Positions 7,282 to 16,482 of a DNA stretch of 64,000 nt are shown here, piece after piece (position 1 is the stretch's first letter; each line of letters starts with the position of its first letter). A program made the position numbers and the translations under genes. Below the pieces are notes generated by a model. The model ran no database searches and was not told where the DNA came from. It was given only the letters and a program-made list of their open reading frames with translations. Origin of the DNA: CAZWRV01 sp964636325 (GTDB taxonomy: Bacteria > Verrucomicrobiota > Lentisphaeria > Victivallales > GWF2-50-93); the NCBI GenBank assembly GCA_964636325.1, contig CAZWRV010000006.1:1-64000 (forward strand), in the 5' to 3' direction.

Positions 7282-9483
7282 ATGAAGCTCAAGCAGAAAA
7301 TCGTGCTGATGGCCATCTCCGCGTCGCTTCTTCCGCAGCTCGCGATGGGGCTGCTTACGATCTACCAGAAAGAGAAGGTCTCTCAGACTGTCACCAAGCA
7401 GATGCGCGGCATGAGCGAGAAGAATCTGAAGGATCTGGCAATAAGCGCCTACGACATGTGCCGGATTGCGAACGAATTGCTGTTGGAGGAACTGTCAGGC
7501 AATGCGAAGATACTGTCCAGCCTTATCGAGGATTCCGGCGGCATCGCCTTGTCGCCCCAGGACGAGGTCGAATGGAAGGCCAAAAACCAGGCCACAGGCG
7601 AGGAGCAGACGCTGCGCCTGCCGAAATTGATGGTCGGCGACAAGTGGCTGGGAAAGGTGTCGGACAGTTCCGAGCCAGTTCCGATCGTCGACAAGATCGG
7701 GGAAGTCACCGGAGAGAAATGCACGATCCTGCAAAGGATGAACGAACAGGGCGACATGCTCAGGATCGCAACAAACGTGACCAATCCAGACGGCACCCGC
7801 GCGATCGGAACATTTATCCCGGCCAAGGACAAGAGGGGCAGTCCAAACCCCATGATATCCACGATACTCGCCGGCAATACATATACCGGAAGGATGCAGG
7901 TGCTCGACGACACATACCTTACGTCCTATGAGCCGATAAAAAACCCTTCAGGACGCGTCATCGGCACTGCTTTCGTCGGAGTGAAGCTCGCCGCGGTCGA
8001 CTCCATCAAGAAGACCATCTCGGGCGTGAAGGTCGGGAAGGACGGATATATCGGGATTCTTGTCGGGAGCGGGCCCGACAAGGGCAAATATGTCATATCC
8101 AAGGACAACAAGAGGAACGGGGAATGCATCCTTGATCAAAAAGACTCGGTGGACGGCAGGTATTTCATCGAGGACATGCTCAACGAGGCGCTCCGCCTAG
8201 GCAAGGGCGAAGTCGGCGTCAGCACATACATGTGGAAGAACCCGGACGATCCTGCCCCGAGGAGAAAGACCTCGGCATTCATCTACTTCGAGCCGTGGGA
8301 CTGGGTGATCTTCCCCGGGCTCTACGAGGACGAGTTCGAGCAGATGCAGCAGGGCGTGGTGGGCTGCCTGGACGACCTGATGAAGAAGATGGGCAAGGCA
8401 TGCCTCGCCATCCTGGCCGCATGCCTTGTCTTCGCCCTTTACATGGGCGCGAAGATCGCAAATCCCATCGCGAAGATGACAGCCATCGCGGGGAAGATAG
8501 CCCATGGCAACCTTCTCGAGGCCGACAACGACCTCAAGGCATACTGCTCCGGCAGGGCGAAGGGCGGCGGCTTCGGCAAGGACGAGACGCAGGAGCTGAT
8601 CGAATCGTTCGGGAGGATGACCAAGCTGCTCAACTCCCTTGTCGGCAAGGTTCAGCAGTCGACGATACAGCTATTCTCCACCGCCACCGAAATCGCGGCG
8701 TCCTCCAAGCAGCAGGAGGCCACGGCCAAGGAGCTCAGCGCGTCTACAAACCAGATCGTCGCCTCAAGCAAGGAGATATCCGCCACCTCCAAGCAACTTC
8801 TCAATACGATCGTCGAGGTGAAGGAAGTTTCCGCCCGCACCGCCGAAAGCGCCGACTCCGGGCAGAGCGGCCTGGCCGAGATGCGCAACTCCATGAAGCA
8901 TCTCTCCTCGGCGACCGAGTCCGTCTCGTCGAAGCTCTCGATAATAAACGGAAAGGCCTGCAACATCAACGATGTCGTCGCCACGATAACGAAGGTGGCC
9001 GACCAGACCAACCTCCTTTCCCTGAACGCCGCGATCGAGGCTGAGAAGGCCGGCGAATACGGGCTGGGGTTCTCGGTGGTGGCCCGCGAAATCCGCAGGC
9101 TGGCCGACCAGACCGCGGTCGCCACACTTGACATAACCAAGATGGTCAAGGAGATGCAGTCCGCGGTGTCGTCCGGCGTGATGGAGATGGACAAGTTCTC
9201 GGACGAGGTCCGCCGCTGCGTCGGCAATGTGGACGCGATAAGCGGAAAGCTGGAGAACATAATACAGCAGGTCCAGGTGCTGCCTCCCAAGTTCGACGTC
9301 GCGGCCGAAGGCATGCAGGGCCAGCACGAGGGCGCCCAGCAGATTTCCGAAGCAATGATACAGCTCAACGAGGCGGCGCGCCACACCGCCGAATCCCTGA
9401 AGGAGTTCAACCAGGTCACCGCCCAGCTCGACCAGGCGTCCCGCTCGCTCCAGCAGGAGCTCTCCGTCTTCAAGGTGGCTTGA
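7282..9483 (+). CDS. wspA: Methyl-accepting chemotaxis protein, WspA-like with Cache sensor
   Basis: 733-aa transmembrane receptor. Transmembrane helix 1 spans about residues 7-27 and helix 2 about 373-393. Between them is a periplasmic Cache-type sensor (TYTGRMQVLDDTYLTSYEP, VIGTAFVGVKLAAVDSIKKT, GKDGYIGILVG, FEPWDWVIFPGLYEDEF). A HAMP-like segment follows (ANPIAKMTAIAGKIAHGNL), then a long coiled-coil signalling domain with the tip DQTNLLSLNAAIEAEKAGEY and GFSVVAREIRRLADQTAVAT. The cytoplasmic half, including GKACNINDVVATITKVADQT and the tail SLQQELSVFKV, closely matches my recollection of Pseudomonas WspA. It heads a seven-gene operon; the next start is one base after its stop. A weak TTGATT-16-TATCTT promoter candidate lies at 7197-7224. 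Confidence 0.9.
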   Translation: MKLKQKIVLMAISASLLPQLAMGLLTIYQKEKVSQTVTKQMRGMSEKNLKDLAISAYDMCRIANELLLEELSGNAKILSSLIEDSGGIALSPQDEVEWKAKNQATGEEQTLRLPKLMVGDKWLGKVSDSSEPVPIVDKIGEVTGEKCTILQRMNEQGDMLRIATNVTNPDGTRAIGTFIPAKDKRGSPNPMISTILAGNTYTGRMQVLDDTYLTSYEPIKNPSGRVIGTAFVGVKLAAVDSIKKTISGVKVGKDGYIGILVGSGPDKGKYVISKDNKRNGECILDQKDSVDGRYFIEDMLNEALRLGKGEVGVSTYMWKNPDDPAPRRKTSAFIYFEPWDWVIFPGLYEDEFEQMQQGVVGCLDDLMKKMGKACLAILAACLVFALYMGAKIANPIAKMTAIAGKIAHGNLLEADNDLKAYCSGRAKGGGFGKDETQELIESFGRMTKLLNSLVGKVQQSTIQLFSTATEIAASSKQQEATAKELSASTNQIVASSKEISATSKQLLNTIVEVKEVSARTAESADSGQSGLAEMRNSMKHLSSATESVSSKLSIINGKACNINDVVATITKVADQTNLLSLNAAIEAEKAGEYGLGFSVVAREIRRLADQTAVATLDITKMVKEMQSAVSSGVMEMDKFSDEVRRCVGNVDAISGKLENIIQQVQVLPPKFDVAAEGMQGQHEGAQQISEAMIQLNEAARHTAESLKEFNQVTAQLDQASRSLQQELSVFKVA

Positions 9484-9484
9484 G

Positions 9485-9952
9485 ATGCTTCTCCTCACCT
9501 TCCAGGTGGATCGGCAGCTCTACGGGCTGGACGCCAAGCACGTCAGGGAAATAGTGCCCATGCTGGAGACCAGGCCTCTGCCCGGCGCTCCAGAATGCGT
9601 CTCCGGGGTCTTCAGCTACCGCGGGACGCTGGTTCCGGTGGTGGACGTCACCAGGATGATCGCCGGCAGGCCCACGCGCAGGCAGCTGAGCTCCAGGATA
9701 ATCCTCGCCGACTACCCTTCCGGCGGGGACGCCGGGAACGTCCTCGGACTTCTGGCCGAGAATGTCACCGGCACCGAGGAAAGGGACGCCGACGGCCTCG
9801 CCCCCACCGGAGTTGACGTCCCCGAGGCGGCCTACCTCGGCAAGATGTCCTGCGAAGGAAAGGCGATGATACAGATGGTGAAGATCGAAAACCTGCTTGA
9901 CGAAGATCTGAAGAGAAGGCTTTTCAACGGGCACGGAGGGGAAGACCGATGA
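9485..9952 (+). CDS. wspB: CheW-domain scaffold, WspB-like
   Basis: 155-aa single CheW domain. LTFQVDRQLYGLDAKHVREIVP is the usual opening beta-strand and VFSYRGTLVPVVDVTRMI the conserved core; the rest folds as paired SH3-like barrels. CheW proteins bridge receptor tips and the CheA kinase in cytoplasmic-face signalling arrays. It starts one base after the receptor and overlaps the CheR gene by ATGA, so expression is tightly coupled. Position and size match WspB. Confidence 0.88.
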   Translation: MLLLTFQVDRQLYGLDAKHVREIVPMLETRPLPGAPECVSGVFSYRGTLVPVVDVTRMIAGRPTRRQLSSRIILADYPSGGDAGNVLGLLAENVTGTEERDADGLAPTGVDVPEAAYLGKMSCEGKAMIQMVKIENLLDEDLKRRLFNGHGGEDR

Positions 9953-11208
9953 TCGAAAAGCTTCTCAACGACCGGATAGGGCTGAGCTACGAATCGCTCG
10001 GGCGCAGAAACGTCGAGGCGGCCATATCCTCCGAGATGAGCAGGCTCGGCGTTTCCGACGCGAAGGGCTATTTCGAGCTTCTCTCACGCTCGGAGAAGCA
10101 CTTCGAAGAACTCTGCCGCTCAATGCTTGTCCCTGAAACCTGGTTCTTCAGATATGCGGAATCTTTCGCATTCCTGGCAAGGCACGCCCGCGAGCATTTC
10201 GCCGCCAGGGACAGCCATCTGCACGTCCTGAGCATCCCCTGCTCCACAGGAGAAGAGCCTTATTCTATAGCAATGACACTCCTCGACGCCGGAGTGGCGC
10301 ATTCCCGCCTGCATGTCGATGCGGCGGACGCCAGCGGCGCGGCCCTGTCAGCCGCCATGCGCGCATCCTACGGCCCGAACTCCTTCCGCGGAGGCATTCC
10401 CGAGCCGATGCGCCGTTTCTTCCGTCCCGACGGTGAAAATTATGAAGTCGTCAAGGAAGTCAGGGATCTTGTGGCTTTCCGCAAGAACAGCGTCTTCGAC
10501 CACGGCTTCAGGCTCCACGCCGCGCCTGCGGCACCATACGACATCATCTTCTGCCGCAACATGCTGATCTATTTCTCCGCAGAAAAGCAGGCCGAGGCGT
10601 TGTCCATTCTTACGGGGATGCTCGCCGACGGCGGCCTTCTCTTCGTCGGCCACGCCGAATCTGCGATGGTCGGCGGCCATGGCTTCATCTCTTCAAAATT
10701 CCCATCTAGCTTTTCGTTCATCAAGCAGGGCTCCGTTGAAAATACTCAAGCCCCGGCAGACTGTAAAAACACTGCTCCATCAGCAGGCCTTCCCCGCCGA
10801 GGAATCCCGGAAACCGCAAGCCGCAAGCCGCATCAGCGGCTTCCGTCCGTGCGCGACGCCGACACAGCCGAGCAGGATGACGTGACGAAGGAAGGCGGAC
10901 AGATCCTGCGCAAGGCTGCGGAAATGGCCGACAAAGGCATGATCGCCGATGCAGAAGCCCTTTGCATTGGATATATCAGGAATGACAAGCTGAATCCCCT
11001 TGCATATTATGTCCTCGGCGTAGCCGGGCTCTCCGCCGGCAGGCTGGACGACGCGGAAAAGGCGTTCGGCAGGGCACTTTATCTTGACCCCGACTACTAT
11101 GAGGCGCTTGTCCAGCTAGCCTTGATCAAGGAACGGCAGGGCGACTATGAAAACGCAAGCAGGATGAGGAAACGCGCGGAAAGGACGGCGGCTCCGGCAA
11201 GACGATGA
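9949..11208 (+). CDS. wspC: CheR methyltransferase with TPR tail, WspC-like
   Basis: 419 aa. The N-terminal helical domain and SAM-binding methyltransferase (CSTGEEPYSIAMTLLDAG, DIIFCRNMLIYF, LFVGHAESAM) belong to the CheR family, which methylates glutamates of the receptor coiled coil. After a polar linker (about 265-320) the C-terminus carries tetratricopeptide repeats (GMIADAEALCIGYIRND, LNPLAYYVLGVAGLSAGRL, YLDPDYYEALVQLALIKER). CheR plus TPR is the WspC architecture; the TPR in Wsp-type systems replaces the receptor-tethering mode of enteric CheR. It overlaps both neighbours by four bases. Confidence 0.92.
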   Translation: MIEKLLNDRIGLSYESLGRRNVEAAISSEMSRLGVSDAKGYFELLSRSEKHFEELCRSMLVPETWFFRYAESFAFLARHAREHFAARDSHLHVLSIPCSTGEEPYSIAMTLLDAGVAHSRLHVDAADASGAALSAAMRASYGPNSFRGGIPEPMRRFFRPDGENYEVVKEVRDLVAFRKNSVFDHGFRLHAAPAAPYDIIFCRNMLIYFSAEKQAEALSILTGMLADGGLLFVGHAESAMVGGHGFISSKFPSSFSFIKQGSVENTQAPADCKNTAPSAGLPRRGIPETASRKPHQRLPSVRDADTAEQDDVTKEGGQILRKAAEMADKGMIADAEALCIGYIRNDKLNPLAYYVLGVAGLSAGRLDDAEKAFGRALYLDPDYYEALVQLALIKERQGDYENASRMRKRAERTAAPARR

Positions 11209-11885
11209 ACAGCCGAAATGAAACATCGACAGGCGGCGAGGCCTGCTGGAACAGGACAGGAGTCTGGGGCTCCGCCCAGGAACGCTGCCCGCGCCTCGCG
11301 GAAATAACGCACTGCCGGAACTGCCAGGTATTCACCGACGCCGGCCGCAATCTGCTGGACCGCGAACCGCCGCCGGGGTATTTGGAAGAATGGGCCAAAT
11401 TCCTGGCGGGCGCGAAGAAGGCCGATGAAAAAGGGACTATGTCCATTATTGTCTTCAGGATCGGCAGGGAGCTCATGGCGCTTCGATCGAACATATTCAA
11501 GGAGGTAGTCAGCCCGCGCCCGGTCCATAAGATTCCGCACCGGTCGGACACAGTCATGCTGGGACTCGTAAACATCCATGGCGAACTCCGCCTTTGCTTT
11601 TCGCTCAAGGCACTGCTCGGCGGTGAAGCCGATGTCCGACACTCGGAGCCGGAGACCGCCGCCAAGATGCTGGTCGTCCAGAAGGACGGGGAATCATGGG
11701 TGTTCCCTGCCGACCAGGTGCTCGGGGTCTTCCGCTGCGACGACGGCGGCGATCCCAACGTGCCGGTCACCGTCTCTAAGGCGTCCGGAACCTACACCAG
11801 AAAGGTGCTCCTCATCGAAGGTAAGGAAGTCGGGCTTCTCGACGACGAACTTCTCTTGTATTCCCTGCAGAGGAGGCTGGACTGA
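11205..11885 (+). CDS. wspD: CheW-domain scaffold with Cys-rich leader, WspD-like
   Basis: 226 aa. Residues about 10-65 form a cysteine-containing leader (CWNRTGVWGSAQERCPRL, HCRNCQVFTDAGRNLLDR) that is diagnostic of WspD and absent from ordinary CheW. The CheW domain follows from about residue 85 (IIVFRIGRELMALRSNIFKE, VMLGLVNIHGELRLCFSL). It is the second scaffold of the array; WspB and WspD are thought to have distinct placement of receptor and kinase. The leader's cysteines could bind a metal or respond to redox state, but this is inference. TGATG overlap with the next gene. Confidence 0.9.
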   Translation: MNSRNETSTGGEACWNRTGVWGSAQERCPRLAEITHCRNCQVFTDAGRNLLDREPPPGYLEEWAKFLAGAKKADEKGTMSIIVFRIGRELMALRSNIFKEVVSPRPVHKIPHRSDTVMLGLVNIHGELRLCFSLKALLGGEADVRHSEPETAAKMLVVQKDGESWVFPADQVLGVFRCDDGGDPNVPVTVSKASGTYTRKVLLIEGKEVGLLDDELLLYSLQRRLD

Positions 11886-14215
11886 TGGCTGGAACGGACA
11901 TGAACGACCTCTCGCTGCTCGGGCTCTTCAAGATGGAGGCCGAATCGCAGTGCGCCGTCCTGAACGCGGAACTGCTGAGGCTCGAGGAAAATCCTTCCGC
12001 GGCCGACAGGATCGAGCCGCTCATGCGGGCCGCCCACTCCCTCAAGGGCGCGGCGCGCATCGTGCAGCTTGACGCCCTGGTGAAGGTCGCCCACGCAATG
12101 GAGGACTGCTTCGTCGCCGCAGGCGAAGGCAGGCTGCTCCTCGGCTCCGACGACATAGACAAGATGCTCGAAGGGGTCGACTGCTTTTCCGGAATCAAGG
12201 ACTGCCCCGAAGGCGACATCCCGTCCTTCCTGGAAAGAAATGCGGCCAGGCTGGAGGAACTGGAACATTCATTCAAGGCCATCAGGGACGGAACCAGGAC
12301 GAAGCCGTCGTCCGACGCCGTCCAGCAGCCCCCTGCCGTCAGGCCGCCCGACCCGCCAAAAGCCGCAGTCCAGGAACAGGCGCCACAGATTCCTCCGCCG
12401 CAGCCTCGCGAGCCCCAGCCCAGCCCGGCGCTTCGCCAGACGCATCCCGAAAAGACCTCCGCCGACAAGGACGCGGTGGTCAGGATCTCCGCAGAAAAGA
12501 TGAACCGTCTCATGGGCCTGGCCGCAGAATCGCTGGTCGGCGTCAAACGCCTGCAGGGATTCGAGAAGAAAATGCTGATCCAGAAAAAGACGCTGTCGGA
12601 AATTTCGGCTCTGATGGACAGCCTCGAGCAGGACGCCACTGGCTCCGGCGACATCGAGGTCATCAGGCGGATGCTGAAGGAAATCCGCCGCTACCATGAC
12701 GACCATTGCCGGGGCTGCACCGAATACTTCGCCGACTTCTCCGAATACTCGCGCACCATGGACAATTTCTCCGACAGCCTCTACCGCGAGGTCGTCTCAT
12801 GCCGCATGCGCCCGTTCATCGAGGGCGTGAGGGACTTCCCGCGCTCCGCCAGGGATCTCGCAAGACGCCTCGGCAAAAAAGCCACAGTGGAAATCGCGGG
12901 GGATTCAATTCCCGTCGACAAGGACATCCTCGACCGCCTGAACGCCCCGCTCACACACCTTGTCCGCAATGCCGTGGACCACGGGATCGAAGCGCCGGAA
13001 TCGAGGGTTAAGGCCGGCAAGCCCGAGTCCGGAACAATACGTATCGAGGCGCGCCACTGGGCCGGGATGCTCAATATCTCGATATCCGACGACGGCGGCG
13101 GAATAGACGTAGGCAAAATCCGGGAGAAGGCCGTGTCAAAGGGCCTTGCGACAGCCGAAATCGCTGCAAAGCTTACGGAGCCAGAACTCCTCGAGTTCAT
13201 GTTCCTTCCGGGTTTTTCAACCGCGTCCGAAGTCACCGACGTGTCCGGGCGCGGAGTCGGACTCGACGTGGTCCAGACCATGGTCCAGGAGGTTCGCGGG
13301 ATAGTCAAGGTCGAGACCGCCCTCGGCAAAGGCACCACCTTCAACCTGCAGCTCCCGGTCTCGCTCTCGGTGATGCCGGCCCTCGTCGCCGAAATCTCGG
13401 GCGAGCCCTACGCCTTCCCGCTCATGCGCATCGACCACCTCCTCAAGCTGCCGAAGGAGGAAATACAGACGCTGGAATCACGGCAGTATGTGAGGTACGA
13501 GGGACGGAACGTCGGGCTCGTCTCGGCCGCCCAGGTACTCGGGCTCGATCTTCCAAAAGGACAGCAGGACTCGGTCCACGTAGTCCTCATAAGCGACAGG
13601 CTCAACCAGTATGCGATTTTCGTGGACAGTTTCGTCGGCGAGGCGGAACTGGTCGTCAGGCCCCTCTCGCAAAGGCTGGGGAAAGTTTCCGACATCAGCT
13701 CGGCGTCAGTCCTGGAGGACGGCTCGCCGATACTCATAATCGACGTCGACGACATGGTCCGCTCAGTAGACAGCATCCTCAACGGAGGGCGGCTCTATTC
13801 TTTCGGAGGCTCCGACGCGGATGGGAAGGCAGCGGCCAAGAAACGCATCCTCGTCGTCGACGACTCGATCACCGTCCGCGAGGTCGAACGCAACCTCCTC
13901 CAGAACAACGGATACAACGTCGACGTGGCGGTGGACGGCGCCGAGGCATGGAACGCCGTCAGGGTCGGACAATACGCCCTCGTCGTGACGGACGTGGACA
14001 TGCCTAGAATGAACGGCATCGAACTTGTGACCAGCATAAAGAGGCACGAGCGCCTCGGCTCACTCCCGGTCATGATCGTCTCATACAAGGACCGCGAGGA
14101 GGACAGGCTTAAGGGCCTCGAGGCCGGCGCCGACTACTACCTCACCAAGAGCAGCTTCCACGACAACACCCTGCTCGAAGCAGTCGAGAACCTTATCGGA
14201 AAGGCCGGCGAATGA
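11885..14215 (+). CDS. wspE: Hybrid CheA histidine kinase with receiver, WspE-like
   Basis: 776 aa. The P1 phosphotransfer domain has His51 in MRAAHSLKGAARIV. A Pro-rich linker (about 140-185) replaces the P2 domain. A dimerisation segment follows, then the ATPase domain with the N-box LTHLVRNAVDHGIE, DDGGGIDVGK and SGRGVGLDVVQTM, a CheW-like P5 domain, and a C-terminal receiver (RILVVDDSITVREVERNL, phospho-acceptor Asp703 in VVTDVDMPRMNG). CheA-REC without P2 is the WspE layout. It autophosphorylates and passes phosphate to WspF and to the output regulator; the fused receiver may be a phosphate sink. Confidence 0.93.
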   Translation: MAGTDMNDLSLLGLFKMEAESQCAVLNAELLRLEENPSAADRIEPLMRAAHSLKGAARIVQLDALVKVAHAMEDCFVAAGEGRLLLGSDDIDKMLEGVDCFSGIKDCPEGDIPSFLERNAARLEELEHSFKAIRDGTRTKPSSDAVQQPPAVRPPDPPKAAVQEQAPQIPPPQPREPQPSPALRQTHPEKTSADKDAVVRISAEKMNRLMGLAAESLVGVKRLQGFEKKMLIQKKTLSEISALMDSLEQDATGSGDIEVIRRMLKEIRRYHDDHCRGCTEYFADFSEYSRTMDNFSDSLYREVVSCRMRPFIEGVRDFPRSARDLARRLGKKATVEIAGDSIPVDKDILDRLNAPLTHLVRNAVDHGIEAPESRVKAGKPESGTIRIEARHWAGMLNISISDDGGGIDVGKIREKAVSKGLATAEIAAKLTEPELLEFMFLPGFSTASEVTDVSGRGVGLDVVQTMVQEVRGIVKVETALGKGTTFNLQLPVSLSVMPALVAEISGEPYAFPLMRIDHLLKLPKEEIQTLESRQYVRYEGRNVGLVSAAQVLGLDLPKGQQDSVHVVLISDRLNQYAIFVDSFVGEAELVVRPLSQRLGKVSDISSASVLEDGSPILIIDVDDMVRSVDSILNGGRLYSFGGSDADGKAAAKKRILVVDDSITVREVERNLLQNNGYNVDVAVDGAEAWNAVRVGQYALVVTDVDMPRMNGIELVTSIKRHERLGSLPVMIVSYKDREEDRLKGLEAGADYYLTKSSFHDNTLLEAVENLIGKAGE

Positions 14216-15234
14216 GGATAGCGATAGTAGACGACATGAGGATGACCGTCGAGATACTGCGGCGCATAATATCCACCAAGGCGCCGCATCACGAGATCGC
14301 GTGGGTCGCATACAACGGGAAGGAGGCCGTCGAGAAGTGCCTCAAGGACACTCCTGACATCCTCCTGATGGATCTTGTCATGCCGGTCATGAACGGCGCG
14401 GACGCGACGCGGGAGATCATGGCGAAATGCCCCTGCTGCATTCTGGTGGTCACATCCTCGGTCGCAGGCAATTCCGCCAAGGTCTTCGAGGCGATGAGCC
14501 ACGGCGCGCTCGACGCGGTGAACACCCCCGCGCTGGGCCCGCAGGGCGACATGGAAGGCGCCGCGCTTTTCCTGCAGAAGCTTGAAAGGATAGAAATTCT
14601 CAGCAGGAATTCGGCGGGCCCGCAGCGCAAGCCCGCGCAGATTCCGGCCCTTCCCGCAGGCGCTCCGGCGGACACGCCTTTCCTGGTCGCCATAGGCGCA
14701 TCCACCGGCGGTCCGGCCGCGCTCGCGCAGCTCCTGGCGGAACTGCCACACGACTTCCGCGCCGCGACGGTGATCGTCCAGCATATCGACAAGGAGTTCG
14801 CTGCAGGACTGGCCGACTGGCTCGGCACATTCACCAAGCTAAAACTGCTAACCGCAGCGGAAGGGGATTCACCGGCGCCCGGAAAAGTCTACCTCGCATC
14901 CTCCAACGACCATCTGGTGGTTACCCCGGAAATGAAATTCAAATATTCCGCAGATCCGATAGACCAGCCCTTCCGGCCTTCCGTGGATGTCTTCTTCGAC
15001 AGCATCTGCCGCCACTGGCCGAGAAAAGGCGCCGCAGTCCTGCTCACGGGGATAGGACGCGACGGCGCGGCCGGCCTTCTCGCTCTAAAGAACAACGGCT
15101 GGCTCACTATCGCGCAGGACAAGGCGTCATGCGTCGTATACGGCATGCCCAAGGCCGCAGCGGAACTGGAGGCCTCTTCAATGACGCTTCCACCAATTAA
15201 AATCGGACAGGAACTCGCGAAACTGAGATTCTAA
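14212..15234 (+). CDS. wspF: CheB methylesterase response regulator, WspF-like
   Basis: 340 aa. N-terminal receiver IAIVDDMRMTVEILRRI with phospho-acceptor Asp54 in LLMDLVMPVMNG, and C-terminal CheB methylesterase domain with nucleophile serine in VAIGASTGGPAALAQLL, the conserved VIVQHIDKEFAAGLADWL, and the catalytic Asp region LLTGIGRDGAAGLLALK. It removes receptor methyl groups and gives adaptation; loss of WspF locks Wsp signalling on in Pseudomonas. ATGA overlap upstream; the next gene begins at or 15 bases after its stop. Confidence 0.93.
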   Translation: MRIAIVDDMRMTVEILRRIISTKAPHHEIAWVAYNGKEAVEKCLKDTPDILLMDLVMPVMNGADATREIMAKCPCCILVVTSSVAGNSAKVFEAMSHGALDAVNTPALGPQGDMEGAALFLQKLERIEILSRNSAGPQRKPAQIPALPAGAPADTPFLVAIGASTGGPAALAQLLAELPHDFRAATVIVQHIDKEFAAGLADWLGTFTKLKLLTAAEGDSPAPGKVYLASSNDHLVVTPEMKFKYSADPIDQPFRPSVDVFFDSICRHWPRKGAAVLLTGIGRDGAAGLLALKNNGWLTIAQDKASCVVYGMPKAAAELEASSMTLPPIKIGQELAKLRF

Positions 15235-15249
15235 ATGAGGCACGCGAAC

Positions 15250-16476
15250 ATGAGCGAAAAAACTGACCAGTATCAGCCCGAAAGCGTTCCCGACGCCGTT
15301 AACAAACATCCGGTCACGGTCCTCCTAATCGACGACCAGGCGATGGTCGGCGAGGCGGTCCGCAGGATGCTCCAGGGCGAGGAGAACATCAAATACCATT
15401 TCTGCAGCGATCCGTCGAAGGCGCTCGCACTGGCGAACGAGCTTTCGCCGACCGTCATACTCCAGGACCTGGTCATGCCGGACGTGGACGGCCTCACGCT
15501 CGTCAAGTTCTTCCGCAGGAATCCCCAGACGAAGGACGTCCCGCTGATCGTCCTCTCGAGCAAGGAGGAGCCCAAGACCAAGGCGGAGGCCTTCGCGCTC
15601 GGCGCAAACGACTACCTCGTCAAGCTTCCCGACAGGATAGAGCTGATCGCCAGGATACGCCACCACTCCGGCGGATACATAAACCTGCTCGAGCGCAACG
15701 AGGCCTTCAAGGCCCTCCAGGAAAGCCAGAGGAAGCTCGCCGCGGAACTGGCGGAGGCCGCCGCCTATGTCACGTCCCTGCTCCCGGCCAGGCTCGACGG
15801 CGACATCAAGTCCGACTGGAAGTTCGTGACTTCCACCTCGCTAGGAGGGGACGCCTTCGGATACCACTGGCTCGACGAGGACAACTTCGCGATGTATCTG
15901 CTCGACGTCTGCGGACACGGGGTCGGCGCGGCCCTGCTCTCCATCTCCGCCATGGAGGCCATCCGCCTCCGCAACCTCCAGCACACGGACTTCAAGGACC
16001 CCAGCAACGTCCTTAGGCGGCTGAACGACCAGTTCCAGATGGCCGACCACAACGAAATGTATTTCACAATATGGTACGCCGTCTACAACAGGCGCAAAAG
16101 GACAATACTCTATTCGAGCGGAGGCCATCCGCCCGCCCTGCTGATTTCCGGCAGCTCCCAGGCCGACGCGAAAGTCCACGAGCTCTTCACAAAAGGCTTC
16201 ATAATCGGCGGATTTCCCGAAAGGACTTTCGAGAACGGAGAAATCGCACTGGGCAAGTACAACAGGCTCTTCATCCTCAGCGACGGAGTCTACGAGATCT
16301 CCCGCCCAGGACTCCCGGACTGGCAGTTCGAAGACTTCCGAGACTACATCGCCGCCGAATGCGCGTCAGCGCAGGGCTTCCACGTGGAAAAGGCGTATCA
16401 GCACGTCCTTGAAATCAGCGGCAGCAAAGGCAGAAGCCTCGCCGACGACTTCTCCTTGGTCGAGATCGAGCTGTAA
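15250..16476 (+). CDS. WspR-type receiver fused to SpoIIE/PP2C phosphatase
   Basis: 408 aa from the ATG with GAGG 8 bases upstream; an ATG at 15235 directly after the wspF stop is the alternative. The receiver (about residues 20-145) resembles WspR closely as I remember it: LIDDQAMVGEAVRRML, FCSDPSKALALANEL, SPTVILQDLVMPDVDGLTL (phospho-Asp at about 73), ANDYLVKLPDRIELIARIR. A coiled-coil linker then leads not to GGDEF but to a SpoIIE/RsbU-type PP2C domain with metal-binding GGDAFGYHW, YLLDVCGHGVGAALLS, SSGGHPPALLI and FILSDGVYEIS. It should dephosphorylate a phosphoserine or phosphothreonine protein, typically an anti-anti-sigma factor, when phosphorylated by the CheA homologue. No STAS protein or anti-sigma kinase is in this window, so the target is unknown. 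Confidence 0.9.
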   Translation: MSEKTDQYQPESVPDAVNKHPVTVLLIDDQAMVGEAVRRMLQGEENIKYHFCSDPSKALALANELSPTVILQDLVMPDVDGLTLVKFFRRNPQTKDVPLIVLSSKEEPKTKAEAFALGANDYLVKLPDRIELIARIRHHSGGYINLLERNEAFKALQESQRKLAAELAEAAAYVTSLLPARLDGDIKSDWKFVTSTSLGGDAFGYHWLDEDNFAMYLLDVCGHGVGAALLSISAMEAIRLRNLQHTDFKDPSNVLRRLNDQFQMADHNEMYFTIWYAVYNRRKRTILYSSGGHPPALLISGSSQADAKVHELFTKGFIIGGFPERTFENGEIALGKYNRLFILSDGVYEISRPGLPDWQFEDFRDYIAAECASAQGFHVEKAYQHVLEISGSKGRSLADDFSLVEIEL

Positions 16477-16482
16477 ATAAAG

